Below are positions 26,979 to 35,710 of a stretch of DNA of 64,000 bases, piece by piece. Numbering within the stretch: the stretch's first letter is position 1; every line of letters starts with the position of its first letter. This DNA comes from JAPOUP01 sp026708635. Its GTDB lineage: Bacteria > Pseudomonadota > Alphaproteobacteria > Rhodobacterales > Rhodobacteraceae. Both the position numbers and the translations under genes were made by a program. Location of the stretch: NCBI GenBank assembly GCA_965200115.1, contig OZ241336.1, positions 1,240,001 through 1,304,000 of the forward strand. The letters run 5' to 3'. The notes under the pieces were generated by a model, which worked only from the letters and a program-made list of their open reading frames with translations, searched no databases and was not told the origin of the DNA.

Positions 26979-27035
26979 CCGCCTTATCGCGTCGTGCGCG
27001 TCGCCTACCTGGATGGCCCGGTTGAGCCGTTCCAG
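26979..27035 (-). pseudogene. Unidentified gene relic, homologous to that at 8770-8826
   Basis: The minus strand reads SLERLNRAIQVGDAHDAIRR and ends in a stop a few codons later; an in-frame TAG lies just upstream. The match to the 8.8-kb relic is 43 of 57 bases by hand. The family is unknown to me. Confidence 0.4.
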
Positions 27036-27305
27036 GCTTCCCTACAAGAGCTTACTCACCCCAGGGAGCGGCTGGCGTTTGGTGGGATCGACGACGCGGC
27101 AGGCGGAGACCTCGTCGAATGCGAGGCACCTGTCCGACACGCCCCGATGATAACGGACCGGAAACCGCCGGGGCCAGAATTTCGACCAAACCCCACAATC
27201 GGGTGAAATTCAGCGTTGCCGCGAACTCGGCAGGGGATGTCGCATTTACTTCTGTTACGGCGGGCAACGATCCCTCACTGTGGAATGCAGGGAGGGAGCG
27301 TAGCC

Positions 27306-28556
27306 ATGACCTACTCCGCGTTTCGTATTCTGAAAGAGGCATTGACTGGCCATAAAGGGTGGGGCCCGCAATGGCGCGATCCCGTGCCGCAGCCCGACTA
27401 TGATTATGTGATTGTCGGCGGCGGCGGGCATGGGTTGGCGACGGCCTATTATCTTGCGAGCAAGTTTGATCAAGGGCGGATCGCGGTTCTGGAAAAGCGC
27501 TGGATCGGTGGTGGCAATGTGGGCCGCAACACCACCATCATCCGCTCGAATTACCTGCTGGACGGCAACGAGCCCTTTTATGAGTTTTCACTGAAGCTCT
27601 GGGAGGGGCTGGAGCGGGACCTGAATTACAATGCCATGGTCAGCCAACGCGGGGTCCTCAACCTCGTACATACCGATGCACAGCGTGACTCGGCGCGCAG
27701 GCGCGGCAATGCGATGATCCTGAACGGATCGGATGCCGAACTATTGGACGCTGACGGGGTGCGCGCGATGTATCCGCTCCTGAACTTTGAGGATGCCCGC
27801 TTTCCGATCAAGGGCGGGCTGCTGCAACGGCGCGGCGGCACCGCGCGCCATGATGCGGTGGCCTGGGGCTATGCGCGCGGCGCTGACAGGCGGGGGGTCG
27901 ATATCATCCAGAACTGCGAAGTGACCGGTTTTCGCATCAAAGACGGCAAGGTGTTGGGGGTTGAAACCTCGCGCGGTTATATCGCCGCGGACAAGGTGGG
28001 TGTGGCCGTGGCCGGGTCATCCAGCCGCGTAATGGAAACGGCCGGCATGCGCCTGCCGATCGAAAGCCATGTGTTGCAGGCCTTTGTGTCCGAAGGTCTG
28101 AAGCCGACCATCTCGGGTGTGATCACCTATGGGGCTGGGCATTTCTATTGCAGCCAGTCCGACAAGGGCGGGCTGGTTTTTGGTGGTGATATTGACATGT
28201 ATAATTCCTATGCGCAGCGCGGCAATCTGCCGGCGGTAGAAGATGTGATGGAAAGCGGCATCTCCCTGATTCCGGCGCTGGGGCGGGTGCGGCTGCTGCG
28301 CAGCTGGGGCGGGATCATGGATATGTCGATGGATGGCTCTCCCTTTATCGACAGGACCCATATCGAAGGCCTCTATTTCAATGGCGGCTGGTGTTACGGC
28401 GGCTTCAAGGCCACGCCCGCCTCGGGCTATTGCTTCGCCCATCTTCTGGCCACCGACCGCCGGCATGAGACCGCCACCGCTTACCGGCTGGACCGGTTCC
28501 GGCGCGGGTGCATGATCGACGAGAAAGGGCAGGGCGCCCAGCCTAACCTGCACTGA
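27306..28556 (+). CDS. soxB: Sarcosine oxidase subunit beta
   Basis: 416 residues: YDYVIVGGGGHGLATAYYLASKF for FAD, WIGGGNVGRNTTIIRSNYL, and RRGGTARHDAVAWGYARGADRRG. The histidine in the last motif matches the covalent FMN attachment site of heterotetrameric sarcosine oxidase. The C-terminus GLYFNGGWCYGGFKATPASG is also typical. The subunit oxidises sarcosine to glycine plus a methylene group. GGGAGGGAG precedes the ATG at 27306; the 30 residues upstream in frame are not conserved. First gene of soxBDAG in the classical order. Confidence 0.95.
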   Translation: MTYSAFRILKEALTGHKGWGPQWRDPVPQPDYDYVIVGGGGHGLATAYYLASKFDQGRIAVLEKRWIGGGNVGRNTTIIRSNYLLDGNEPFYEFSLKLWEGLERDLNYNAMVSQRGVLNLVHTDAQRDSARRRGNAMILNGSDAELLDADGVRAMYPLLNFEDARFPIKGGLLQRRGGTARHDAVAWGYARGADRRGVDIIQNCEVTGFRIKDGKVLGVETSRGYIAADKVGVAVAGSSSRVMETAGMRLPIESHVLQAFVSEGLKPTISGVITYGAGHFYCSQSDKGGLVFGGDIDMYNSYAQRGNLPAVEDVMESGISLIPALGRVRLLRSWGGIMDMSMDGSPFIDRTHIEGLYFNGGWCYGGFKATPASGYCFAHLLATDRRHETATAYRLDRFRRGCMIDEKGQGAQPNLH

Positions 28557-28572
28557 GACAGAGGAGCGGGAT

Positions 28573-28860
28573 ATGATCATCAACCACCCTATTCTGGGCC
28601 CACGGGATGCGCAAGAGTTCACCTATCTGGGCGACGCGAACCTGATCGACCGCCCCGACTGGCGGGCTGAAAACGCCATCAAGGCGTTCCACGACTATCT
28701 TCACCTGCGCGACAATCCGGCAGGCGAGCATCGTGAACTGTGGTTCCACGAACAGGGTGACCGGTCCTGGCTGGTGGTGACGCGCGACACGCTCACCCAT
28801 GAGATCACATCGGTGGAACTGGCCCGGGATGTGGCGCGTGAAAGAGGGCGCGGCAAATGA
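28573..28860 (+). CDS. soxD: Sarcosine oxidase subunit delta, zinc ligands replaced
   Basis: 95 residues, alignable throughout with SoxD: LGPRDAQEFTYLGDA, then AFHDYLHLRDNPAGEHRELWFHEQGDRSWLVVTRDT. Classical SoxD binds zinc with C-x2-C near the N-terminus (CPxCGPR) and H-x3-C (HxxGCRxW). Here these positions are H5 and L8, then H59 and D63, so three of four ligands differ. It is either a variant without zinc or a different site. Position and spacing in the operon are normal, and its stop overlaps the soxA start (ATGA). Confidence 0.9.
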   Translation: MIINHPILGPRDAQEFTYLGDANLIDRPDWRAENAIKAFHDYLHLRDNPAGEHRELWFHEQGDRSWLVVTRDTLTHEITSVELARDVARERGRGK

Positions 28861-31811
28861 CGCAGGTGAACCGTTTGCAGGGCGGGCTGATTTCCCGTGA
28901 CCGCACGCTGAATTTTACATTTGATGGCAGAAACTATCAGGGCCATCCGGGCGATACGCTGGCCTCGGCGCTGCTGGCAAATGGCGTGCGGCTCATGGGA
29001 CGGTCCTTCAAATACCACCGCCCGCGCGGGCCGCTGACCGCAGGCTCGGAAGAACCCAACGCTTTGGTGCATTTGCGCAGTGGCGCGCGGCAGGAACCAA
29101 ACACGCGGGCGACGGTGACGGAACTCTATGACGGGTTGGAGGCACGGTCGCAGAACGCCTGGCCCTCGCTGAAATTCGATGCGCTGGCGGTGAATGACTG
29201 CCTCTCAAACTTCCTTACCGCGGGGTTCTATTACAAGACCTTCATGTGGCCCGCGATCTTCTGGGAAAAGATCTATGAGCCCGTAATTCGCCGTGCGGCG
29301 GGTTTGGGCGAGATCTCATTTGAAGACGATCCGGACGTTTATGATAAGGGGTTTTTGCATTGCGATCTTCTGATAATCGGCGCCGGGCCCGCCGGCCTGT
29401 CGGCGGCGCTGACGGCGGGCCGGGCCGGGGCAAGGGTGATCCTAGCCGAGGAGGACCTGCGTCCTGGCGGGCGGCTTTTGACTGAAACGAGCCCGCTGTC
29501 GGATCAGTCCGGCGCGACCTGGGCCGAGCGGGTGCGGGGCGAACTGGTGGCGGCGGGCAATGTGCGATTCATGCCGCGCACCACGGTGATCGGAGCGTTT
29601 GACCACGGAATTTACGGCGCGGTCGAGCGGGTCTCGGACCATCTGCCCCAGCCTGAGGCCGGCAAGCCGCGTCAAGTGCTGTGGCGGATCTATTCGAAAC
29701 GGGCGATCCTTGCTGCGGGGGCCACGGAGCGTCCGATTGCATTTGCCAATAACGACCGTCCCGGCGTGATGCTGGCCGGTGCCATGCGCGCCTATGTTAA
29801 CCGCTGGGCAGCTACACCCGCGCAGGATGTGGCGCTTTTTACCAACAATGATGACGGGCACCGCACCGCGCGGGATCTAATCGCCAAGGGCGTGAACCTG
29901 GCAGCGGTGGTTGATGTGCGCCCGAATGCGCCGAAAGTGGACGGGGCCGCGCTTTTCGCAGGGGCCGAAGTGATTGACAGTTCTGGTCGTTTGGGCCTAA
30001 AATCCATCCGCATTCGCCTGCGAAATGGCGAGACGCGGGACATTTCTTGTGGGGCGTTGGCGGTTTCGGGCGGATGGAACCCGAACGTCCATTTGACGTG
30101 TCATCAGCGCGGGCGTCCTGCCTGGGACGCGGGAATTGCCGCTTTTGTGCCGGGAGATGCCCTGCCAACGGGCATGGCTGTCGCGGGTGCCGCGAAGGGT
30201 GACCTGTCCACCGCAGGCGCTTTGTCTGGCGGGGCCGGGGCCGCTGTTCAAGCGCTCCGGACATTGGGCATAACGGCCAAACCACCTGATCTGCCCGAAG
30301 CCGAGGACATGGCCGTTTCGCTCAAGCCCTTCTGGCATGCGAAGGGTACGAAACGCGCCTGGCTGGATCAGCAGAATGACGTGACCGTCAAGGACGTGAA
30401 ACTGGCGCATCAGGAAAATTTCATCTCCGTCGAGCACCTGAAGCGCTACACTACGCTGGGCATGGCCATCGATCAGGGCAAGACCTCCAATGTCGGTGCG
30501 CTCTCCGTGATGGCCGAGCTGACCGGGAAATCCATCCCCGAAACCGGCACCACCATCTTCCGCCCGCCATACACGCCCGTTGCCATGGGCACCTTTGCGG
30601 GCCGCTCGGTAGGCAAGGAGTTCCGTCCCACGCGCCTGACCCCCAGCCATAAATGGGCCGAGGAACGGGGCGCGGTCTTTGTCGAGGCCGGTGATTGGCT
30701 GCGGGCGCAATGGTTCCCGAAACCCGGCGAAACCCACTGGCGGCAATCCGTGGATCGCGAAGTGCTGGCCACGCGCGGTTCGGTCGGCATCTGCGATGTG
30801 ACCACGCTGGGAAAAATCGACGTGCAGGGGGCCGATGCGGCAGAGTTCCTGAACAAAATCTATGCCAATGGTTTTGTCAAACTGCCGGTTGGCAAAGTGC
30901 GCTATGGTCTGATGCTGCGCGAGGACGGCGTGGCCTATGACGATGGCACCGCCGCCCGCTTGGCCGAGGATCATTTCGTTGTCACCACCACCACGGTGAA
31001 TGCGGTTCTGGTCTATCGCAATATGGAATTTGCCCGCCAATGCCTTTGGCCGGATCTGGACGTGCAGCTGGCTTCCATCACCGAGGCGTGGGCGCAATAT
31101 GCGGTGGCCGGGCCGAACAGCCGCAAACTGCTGCAAAAGATCGTGGACCCTGCCTTCGACATCTCGAACGACGCGTTCCCTTTTATGGCCTGCGGTGAGA
31201 TCACTGTATGTGACGGCCTGCGGGCGCGACTGTTCCGTATCTCGTTCTCCGGCGAGTTGGCATATGAGATCGCCGTGCCGACTCGTTATGGCGACGCGCT
31301 TATGCGGCGGATGGCGGAGGTGGGCGCGGAGTTCGACGTGATCCCGTACGGCACCGAGGCTCTTGGCGTGATGCGGATCGAAAAGGGCCATCCGGCCGGC
31401 AATGAGTTGAATGGCACCACTACGGCGCTGAACCTTGGCATGGGACGCATGGTGTCGAAGAAAAAGGATTGCATCGGCAATACGCTTTCCGAGCGTGAGG
31501 GGCTGAACACCGAGGATGCGCTCAGGCTGGTGGGCTTGCGTCCAGTGGATCCGACCAACCCGGTTGTCGCCGGGTCGCATCTGATGGCCGAGGGCGGGCC
31601 GGTCGATGCCGCCCATGATCAGGGCTACATCACGTCGGCAGCGTATTCGCCGGTGCTTGGCCATTCCATCGGTCTTGGTTTTCTGAAGCGGGGTGGGGCC
31701 CGCAAGGGCGAAATCCTCCGTGCGGTCAACCCGCTTGAAGGGGTCGAAGTAGCGGTGGAAGTCGTCAGTGCCCATTTTGTTGACCCGGAAGGGGAGAAGC
31801 TTCGTGTCTGA
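28857..31811 (+). CDS. soxA: Sarcosine oxidase subunit alpha
   Basis: 984 residues in three parts: an N-terminal ferredoxin-like segment (TFDGRNYQGHPGDTLASALLANG; RSFKYHRPRGP), a central NAD-binding flavoprotein-like domain (DLLIIGAGPAGLSAALTAGRAGA; LAAGATERPIAFANNDRPGV), and a C-terminal GcvT-like folate-binding domain (DVTTLGKIDVQGADAAEFLNKI; LFRISFSGELAYEIAVP; MRIEKGHPAGNEL). The folate domain captures the methylene group as 5,10-methylene-tetrahydrofolate. Length agrees with the family. Overlaps soxD by four bases and soxG by eight. Confidence 0.95.
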   Translation: MTQVNRLQGGLISRDRTLNFTFDGRNYQGHPGDTLASALLANGVRLMGRSFKYHRPRGPLTAGSEEPNALVHLRSGARQEPNTRATVTELYDGLEARSQNAWPSLKFDALAVNDCLSNFLTAGFYYKTFMWPAIFWEKIYEPVIRRAAGLGEISFEDDPDVYDKGFLHCDLLIIGAGPAGLSAALTAGRAGARVILAEEDLRPGGRLLTETSPLSDQSGATWAERVRGELVAAGNVRFMPRTTVIGAFDHGIYGAVERVSDHLPQPEAGKPRQVLWRIYSKRAILAAGATERPIAFANNDRPGVMLAGAMRAYVNRWAATPAQDVALFTNNDDGHRTARDLIAKGVNLAAVVDVRPNAPKVDGAALFAGAEVIDSSGRLGLKSIRIRLRNGETRDISCGALAVSGGWNPNVHLTCHQRGRPAWDAGIAAFVPGDALPTGMAVAGAAKGDLSTAGALSGGAGAAVQALRTLGITAKPPDLPEAEDMAVSLKPFWHAKGTKRAWLDQQNDVTVKDVKLAHQENFISVEHLKRYTTLGMAIDQGKTSNVGALSVMAELTGKSIPETGTTIFRPPYTPVAMGTFAGRSVGKEFRPTRLTPSHKWAEERGAVFVEAGDWLRAQWFPKPGETHWRQSVDREVLATRGSVGICDVTTLGKIDVQGADAAEFLNKIYANGFVKLPVGKVRYGLMLREDGVAYDDGTAARLAEDHFVVTTTTVNAVLVYRNMEFARQCLWPDLDVQLASITEAWAQYAVAGPNSRKLLQKIVDPAFDISNDAFPFMACGEITVCDGLRARLFRISFSGELAYEIAVPTRYGDALMRRMAEVGAEFDVIPYGTEALGVMRIEKGHPAGNELNGTTTALNLGMGRMVSKKKDCIGNTLSEREGLNTEDALRLVGLRPVDPTNPVVAGSHLMAEGGPVDAAHDQGYITSAAYSPVLGHSIGLGFLKRGGARKGEILRAVNPLEGVEVAVEVVSAHFVDPEGEKLRV

Positions 31812-32364
31812 TCTGAAACCCGTCACTCCATTGGGCGGGGAGACTGCCCGCGTCGATACGATCGGTGGCCTGACCATTTTGGAAAACCCCGACTGGGCGC
31901 TGGCATCCCTCAGCGCACGGCAGGACCATGACGCGGAGGCGGCTGAGTCGGCGAAGGATTTTCTGGGCTTTGACCTGCCAGAGGTAGGTGCGATGGCTGT
32001 TGGGGATGTCTTTTCCGCGTTCTGGATTGGTCCGCGGAGCTGGATGGTCGCCGCATCACATGACGATCACGAGTTGCTGGTTGCAGAGATGAAAATCGCA
32101 TTGAAGTGTGCGGCGTCGGTTGTAGAGCAGACTGATGGCTGGTGCAGGTTTGATGTGGCCGGTGCGGCGGCGTTTGACCTTATTGAGCGTAGCTGTGCGG
32201 CGAGTGTACGTGCTATGCTGGCAGGTCAGGTTGTTCATACCACAATCCACCATACAGGATGTTTCCTGATCCGCGATGATGGCGGATGGTCTGTGCTCGG
32301 GCCCCGTTCTTCGGCCGGATCGTTGCATCACGCACTGGTTACGGCGGCGCATTCGGTTGCCTGA
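31804..32364 (+). CDS. soxG: Sarcosine oxidase subunit gamma
   Basis: 186 residues: AVGDVFSAFWIGPRSWMVAA, VEQTDGWCRFDVAGAAAFDLIERSC, TTIHHTGCFLIRD and a terminal SSAGSLHHAL. This is the small GcvT-like gamma subunit that lies beside alpha. I start at GTG 31804, inside the end of soxA, with GGGGAGAAG just upstream; the frame is open to 31768. It completes soxBDAG. The sequence after the stop holds no further folate or glyA genes. Confidence 0.88.
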   Translation: MSDLKPVTPLGGETARVDTIGGLTILENPDWALASLSARQDHDAEAAESAKDFLGFDLPEVGAMAVGDVFSAFWIGPRSWMVAASHDDHELLVAEMKIALKCAASVVEQTDGWCRFDVAGAAAFDLIERSCAASVRAMLAGQVVHTTIHHTGCFLIRDDGGWSVLGPRSSAGSLHHALVTAAHSVA

Positions 32365-32822
32365 AACGTGAGCGTATAGCCGTTGTTTCAACGCGCAATC
32401 CATCCTCAATACCGGCGCTCGCTTTACGGAGCGCGCTTTGAACGCCCGCATTAACCGGAACTTCAGAGAGAACAAAACGGGATCCAGCGCGCGCAGGCCC
32501 GCGGTCCGGGCCATCGCCATGCGGCCCGGGAACTGCCCGAGCGGAGGAAGGGAGGCCAGAAATACCCGGCCGGATTCGGACTTCAGCACAGCCGGTATGG
32601 CGGCGGCGGTCCGGCCCGACGATGCGCGCAGCCCGAAACGCGGCCTTCGCGCGGAACTCGGCGATCAGGGAGTCGTGCCCCGCGAGATCCGCCGACGGGC
32701 CGGACACCATGCCCGCCGATCACTCAAGATCGTCGATCGTTTCCGACACGGGAATACATGCCTGTCCTTCATGCTGCCTATGACTGCGGCTTCAGCCGTC
32801 CTGGACGGCAGGCCTGAGAGAG

Positions 32823-33135
32823 ATGCGGCCCGGTGTCCACGGAACGGAAGTGCAGGACCGGGACGGGGCGCTGCCTGTGATCCTTGCGATGCCGGGAAGT
32901 GCCGGAGACGCGGAAGCTGTGAACTTACGGCGGCTGGCTGCGCCGGGCCCAAGCTGGAGGCCGCGCCAGCCGGGCACGGCCTCGGACCGGTCCTTGGGAT
33001 CGTGCGGAGGCACTGCGGAATCAAGGGCTTCACGGCTCTGTGCCGCCGCCGGATCGTGAAGCGGAGGCTGGCAAGCTCGCTGGCGTGGGCGCTCGACCGT
33101 GTCGCATTGGTCAGCCGACGATACATGCCGCAGCT
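32823..33135 (+). pseudogene. IS5-family transposase relic (C-terminal half)
   Basis: Pieces of an IS5-type transposase can be read across frames: VHGTEVQDRDGA (compare VHPADVQDRDGA), then CAGPKLEAA (compare YAGPKLEAA), then IVRRHCGIKGFTALCRRRIVKRRL (compare GFVVLPRRWVVERT with the catalytic glutamate, here lost). Frame changes and missing catalytic residues show that it is dead. In 32365-32822 I see no gene I can support; frames there are GC-rich and motif-free. Confidence 0.65.
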
Positions 33136-33216
33136 CGAGTTCGCGACAACAGAGAATGCCGCTCCCCGCTCGGGGGCCGGCAGGCAGGTATGTCGACGTG
33201 CCTTGACTGGTGACCG

Positions 33217-33394
33217 TTACTGAAACTCGGCCGCGTTTTCGGGCGTCACGAGTATGGCACCAGTATCGATCTCTTCCGGCAGTTCCTCGCCAGCGGCGAG
33301 CTTCAGCACGTACTCGACGCCCATCTGTCCCATGTTGTAGGGACGCTGAGCGACAGATGCTTCGAGATCACCGGCAAGGATTGCCTCGGCCGCG
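33217..33394 (-). pseudogene. C-terminal scrap of a sugar ABC binding protein
   Basis: The minus strand encodes AILAGDLEASVAQRPYNMGQ, then GVEYVLKLAAGEELPEEIDT and ILVTPENAAEF followed by a stop. This is the last 60 or so residues of an RbsB-like periplasmic sugar-binding protein. The upstream part is absent; the sequence changes at about 33394 into the tail of another gene on the opposite strand. It differs from the intact binding protein at 20.5 kb, so it comes from another transporter. Confidence 0.75.
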
Positions 33395-33517
33395 TTTCCG
33401 GTGGAGACCTTGGTGACTGGCCGGATCGCTCTCGAAGATGCAGTGACCAAGGGCTTTGACGCACTGGCCGAGCCCGGCACCCATCACCAGAAGATCCTTA
33501 TCGAGATGTCGAGCTGA
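33395..33517 (+). pseudogene. C-terminal scrap of a zinc-type alcohol/polyol dehydrogenase
   Basis: The plus strand reads FPVETLVTGRIALEDAVTKG, then FDALAEPGTHHQKILIEMSS and a stop. This is the C-terminal end of a medium-chain dehydrogenase such as threonine or butanediol dehydrogenase (LVTGRI..DAV.KGF..L..PG..HQKILI). The first 300 residues are missing. It abuts the binding-protein scrap tail to tail. Confidence 0.75.
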
Positions 33518-33662
33518 GGAGGCCAGGGTTGATTGCGGCGACCGCTGAGCCGTACTCACGGCGGTCTGTGCACCGATGCTCGGAGACCGCAGTTTGACCT
33601 TCGGAAACATTCACCTGCTGCTCGCCATGGCTGGCGCTCTTGACGGCACGGGGCTGGCTCGT

Positions 33663-33679
33663 CTTAAGCGGAACTTCAT
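33663..33679 (+). repeat. Left terminal inverted repeat of the IS1634-family element
   Basis: CTTAAGCGGAACTTCAT, identical to the complement of 35694-35710. Confidence 0.9.
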
Positions 33680-33750
33680 GAAGGGTTTGCGCAGGAATCC
33701 CCAACGCTTCAAGGGCCCGGAGGCGGATTCCGGGGTTTTGAACCTGTCGC

Positions 33751-35517
33751 TTACATGGCAACATCCCTGGCGGGGTCGATGTCCAGAAGTTCGAAGGCCC
33801 GGCGCTGCGGCTCCGTCGTCGTCGCCAGCAGCGGGAAGGCGTGGTCCGGAGCGCCCGGCAGCGTCACCTCGTTCAGCGTCAGCGTGCCGAGGTCGGCGAG
33901 CAGCGTGCGCAGGCTGTGGACCGGCAGCCCGTCGGGGGTGCGCCTGTCCGCCGCCTTGGCCCTGGCGCTCTCCGAGACCCTCGCGGGCTCCACCGGGGAG
34001 TTCCGTTGCGCCCGGGCGCCCTCTCGGTCGTCGTCCTCGAACAGCATCGGCGCGAGGCGGCGGCGCATGTGCCATTCCACGTGGAGCGCCAGCATGCAGA
34101 GGAACACGTGGGCCCGGACATGATCGGCCGAGTAGACGTGCACCGGCCGGATCCGCAGGTCGGTTTTCGCGTTCCGGAACGCGCGCCCGCCGCCCGCGAG
34201 CGACTTGTAGGCCTCCACCGCCGCCTCCGCGCCCATGGAGGCGGAATTCAGGCTGGTGCGGATCACGCAGGCGCCGTCGAGCCGCGCCTCCGCCTCGATC
34301 CGGTCGGCGTTGCGCGCCCGGTCCATGCCTCCGTCGCGCACGTCGACGTCGAAGTGCTTCTCCACCCTGCGCCGGTTGGCCTCCCGCCCCAGGGCCTTGA
34401 TCGTCCGGTCGCGGTTCGCCGGCCCCGGCCTGCGGCGCGCGGCCGCGGCGGCGATGCCGGCGAGCGTCTCCTCCGTGGCCTCGAGCAGGTCCTCCCGCTT
34501 CCGGCGCCTTTCCTCGCGGAGCCTCGGGTTGAGGCAGACCATAAGCCGCTCGCCGGGAAAGTCCGGGCCCGTGACCTCGGCCACGGCGTCGGGAACGAGC
34601 GCCTCGGGGACGAGCGGGGCGGGCGCGCCGGACGGGCCCGCCCTCAGCAGCCTGCGGATGTCCGCGGTCCTCAGCGCCGAGATCCAGTCGAGCCCCGCCG
34701 GCTCCAGGTCCCCGCGGATCCGGGCCGTGGTGATCATCCCCCTGTCGCCGACCAGCGCCACGTGCCCGACGCCGAAGCGCTTCCGGACCCTGTCCACCTG
34801 GCTTGAGACGGTGGCAGGGTCGGACGCGTTCCCCGGGAAGACCTCCACGGCCACGGGGCAGCCGTCCGCGGCGCACAGCAGCCCGTAGGTGATCTGCCGC
34901 TTGCCTTTCCTGCCGTCGCGGTTGTGGCCGAACGCCGCCAGGGGGCAGCGCCGCCCCTCCAGGTAGCTCGAGGACACGTCGTACAGGATCAGCGTGTTCC
35001 CGCCCCTGAGATGGCGGTTCGCGAGGCCTTTCTCGATCCAGGGCTGGCGCCTCAGCAGCCAGTCGAGCATGCCCAGCATCTCGTTGCCGGTGACGGGGCC
35101 GAGCCCCAGCAGGGTCCCCAGGCTCGTCGACGCGGTCTCCGGGTCCAGCGCCCGGGCCGTCGCCAGCTTCGAGGCGGGGTCGACGACCCGCGCCACGACC
35201 GCCGCCACGGCGAGGTCCCGCGTGCGGTCCGCCTTGCGGCCCAGGACGCGCGCCAGCCCGAGCGCGCGGAGCGTGCCCAGCACGGCGGCCACGTGCCCGT
35301 GCGGCAGCGACCGGCGGATGGCGACGGCCGCGCCCGGCGACGGGAACGTCACCCCGCCCGCGAGGGCGGCGCGGACGGCGTCGACGAGGGCGGGCGGCAT
35401 CCTCGACAGGTTGGCGACGGTGCGCCTGCGGACGCGCTTTCCCTCGCGCCACGCCTCGCGCAGCAGGACGGCGGGCGGGGAGGAGCGGTTGGGGATGGTG
35501 TCGACGCTGAGGGCCAC
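33751..35517 (-). CDS. IS1634-family transposase, catalytic glutamate apparently lost
   Basis: About 588 residues without frameshift: VDTIPNRSSPPAVLLREAWREG, NTLILYDVSSSYLEG (first catalytic D), HVALVGDRGMITTARI (second D), and VRAHVFLCMLALHVEWHMRR near the C-terminus. In related transposases the third catalytic residue sits in YKSLAEVERAFRSLK. Here it reads YKSLAGGGRAFRNAK, so glycine replaces the expected glutamate. I take the GTG at 35517 as start; the frame is open to 35610. Likely full-length but inactive. Confidence 0.88.
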   Translation of the reverse strand: MALSVDTIPNRSSPPAVLLREAWREGKRVRRRTVANLSRMPPALVDAVRAALAGGVTFPSPGAAVAIRRSLPHGHVAAVLGTLRALGLARVLGRKADRTRDLAVAAVVARVVDPASKLATARALDPETASTSLGTLLGLGPVTGNEMLGMLDWLLRRQPWIEKGLANRHLRGGNTLILYDVSSSYLEGRRCPLAAFGHNRDGRKGKRQITYGLLCAADGCPVAVEVFPGNASDPATVSSQVDRVRKRFGVGHVALVGDRGMITTARIRGDLEPAGLDWISALRTADIRRLLRAGPSGAPAPLVPEALVPDAVAEVTGPDFPGERLMVCLNPRLREERRRKREDLLEATEETLAGIAAAAARRRPGPANRDRTIKALGREANRRRVEKHFDVDVRDGGMDRARNADRIEAEARLDGACVIRTSLNSASMGAEAAVEAYKSLAGGGRAFRNAKTDLRIRPVHVYSADHVRAHVFLCMLALHVEWHMRRRLAPMLFEDDDREGARAQRNSPVEPARVSESARAKAADRRTPDGLPVHSLRTLLADLGTLTLNEVTLPGAPDHAFPLLATTTEPQRRAFELLDIDPARDVAM

Positions 35518-35693
35518 GGGCCGGATCCTTACATGGCAACACGTTTCCGGCCATAATATGACATGAAAAGGCCATGTCAACACAAAATGCACGCATTTAC
35601 ATGGCAACACGTATCCAATTTGAATCCCTGCTCTGGCGTGGAAAAGCCCAGCCCTACCAGAGGCTTGCGCGAAGTGGACGGGAAACTGTCAGG

Positions 35694-35710
35694 ATGAAGT
35701 TCCGCTTAAG
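35694..35710 (-). repeat. Right terminal inverted repeat of the IS1634-family element
   Basis: ATGAAGTTCCGCTTAAG, the complement of the left repeat, 17 of 17 bases. Confidence 0.9.

Larger units (their letters stand above)
33663..35710 (-). mobile_element. IS1634-family insertion sequence, complete ends
   Basis: A 2048-bp element bounded by 17-bp perfect inverted repeats, CTTAAGCGGAACTTCAT at 33663-33679 and its complement at 35694-35710. It has a single transposase gene on the minus strand. Near the right end TTACATGGCAACACG occurs twice, 64 bp apart (35532 and 35596), and a related copy lies at the left end near 33754. No convincing target-site duplication is seen. It truncates the Gfo/Idh/MocA gene on its right. 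Confidence 0.88.

Noticed and set aside
29997..31877. 626-residue minus-strand frame opposite soxA
   Set aside because: No family motifs, and antisense to a fully conserved soxA; a codon-structure shadow.
32438..33223. 261-residue plus-strand frame after soxG
   Set aside because: It is an accidental opening through decayed DNA; pieces of IS5 transposase in several frames explain part of it.
33611..35596. 661-residue minus-strand frame rich in R, P, G and A
   Set aside because: It is the shifted frame of the IS1634-family transposase; the in-frame protein with D motifs is the real gene. GC-rich DNA produces such long shadows.
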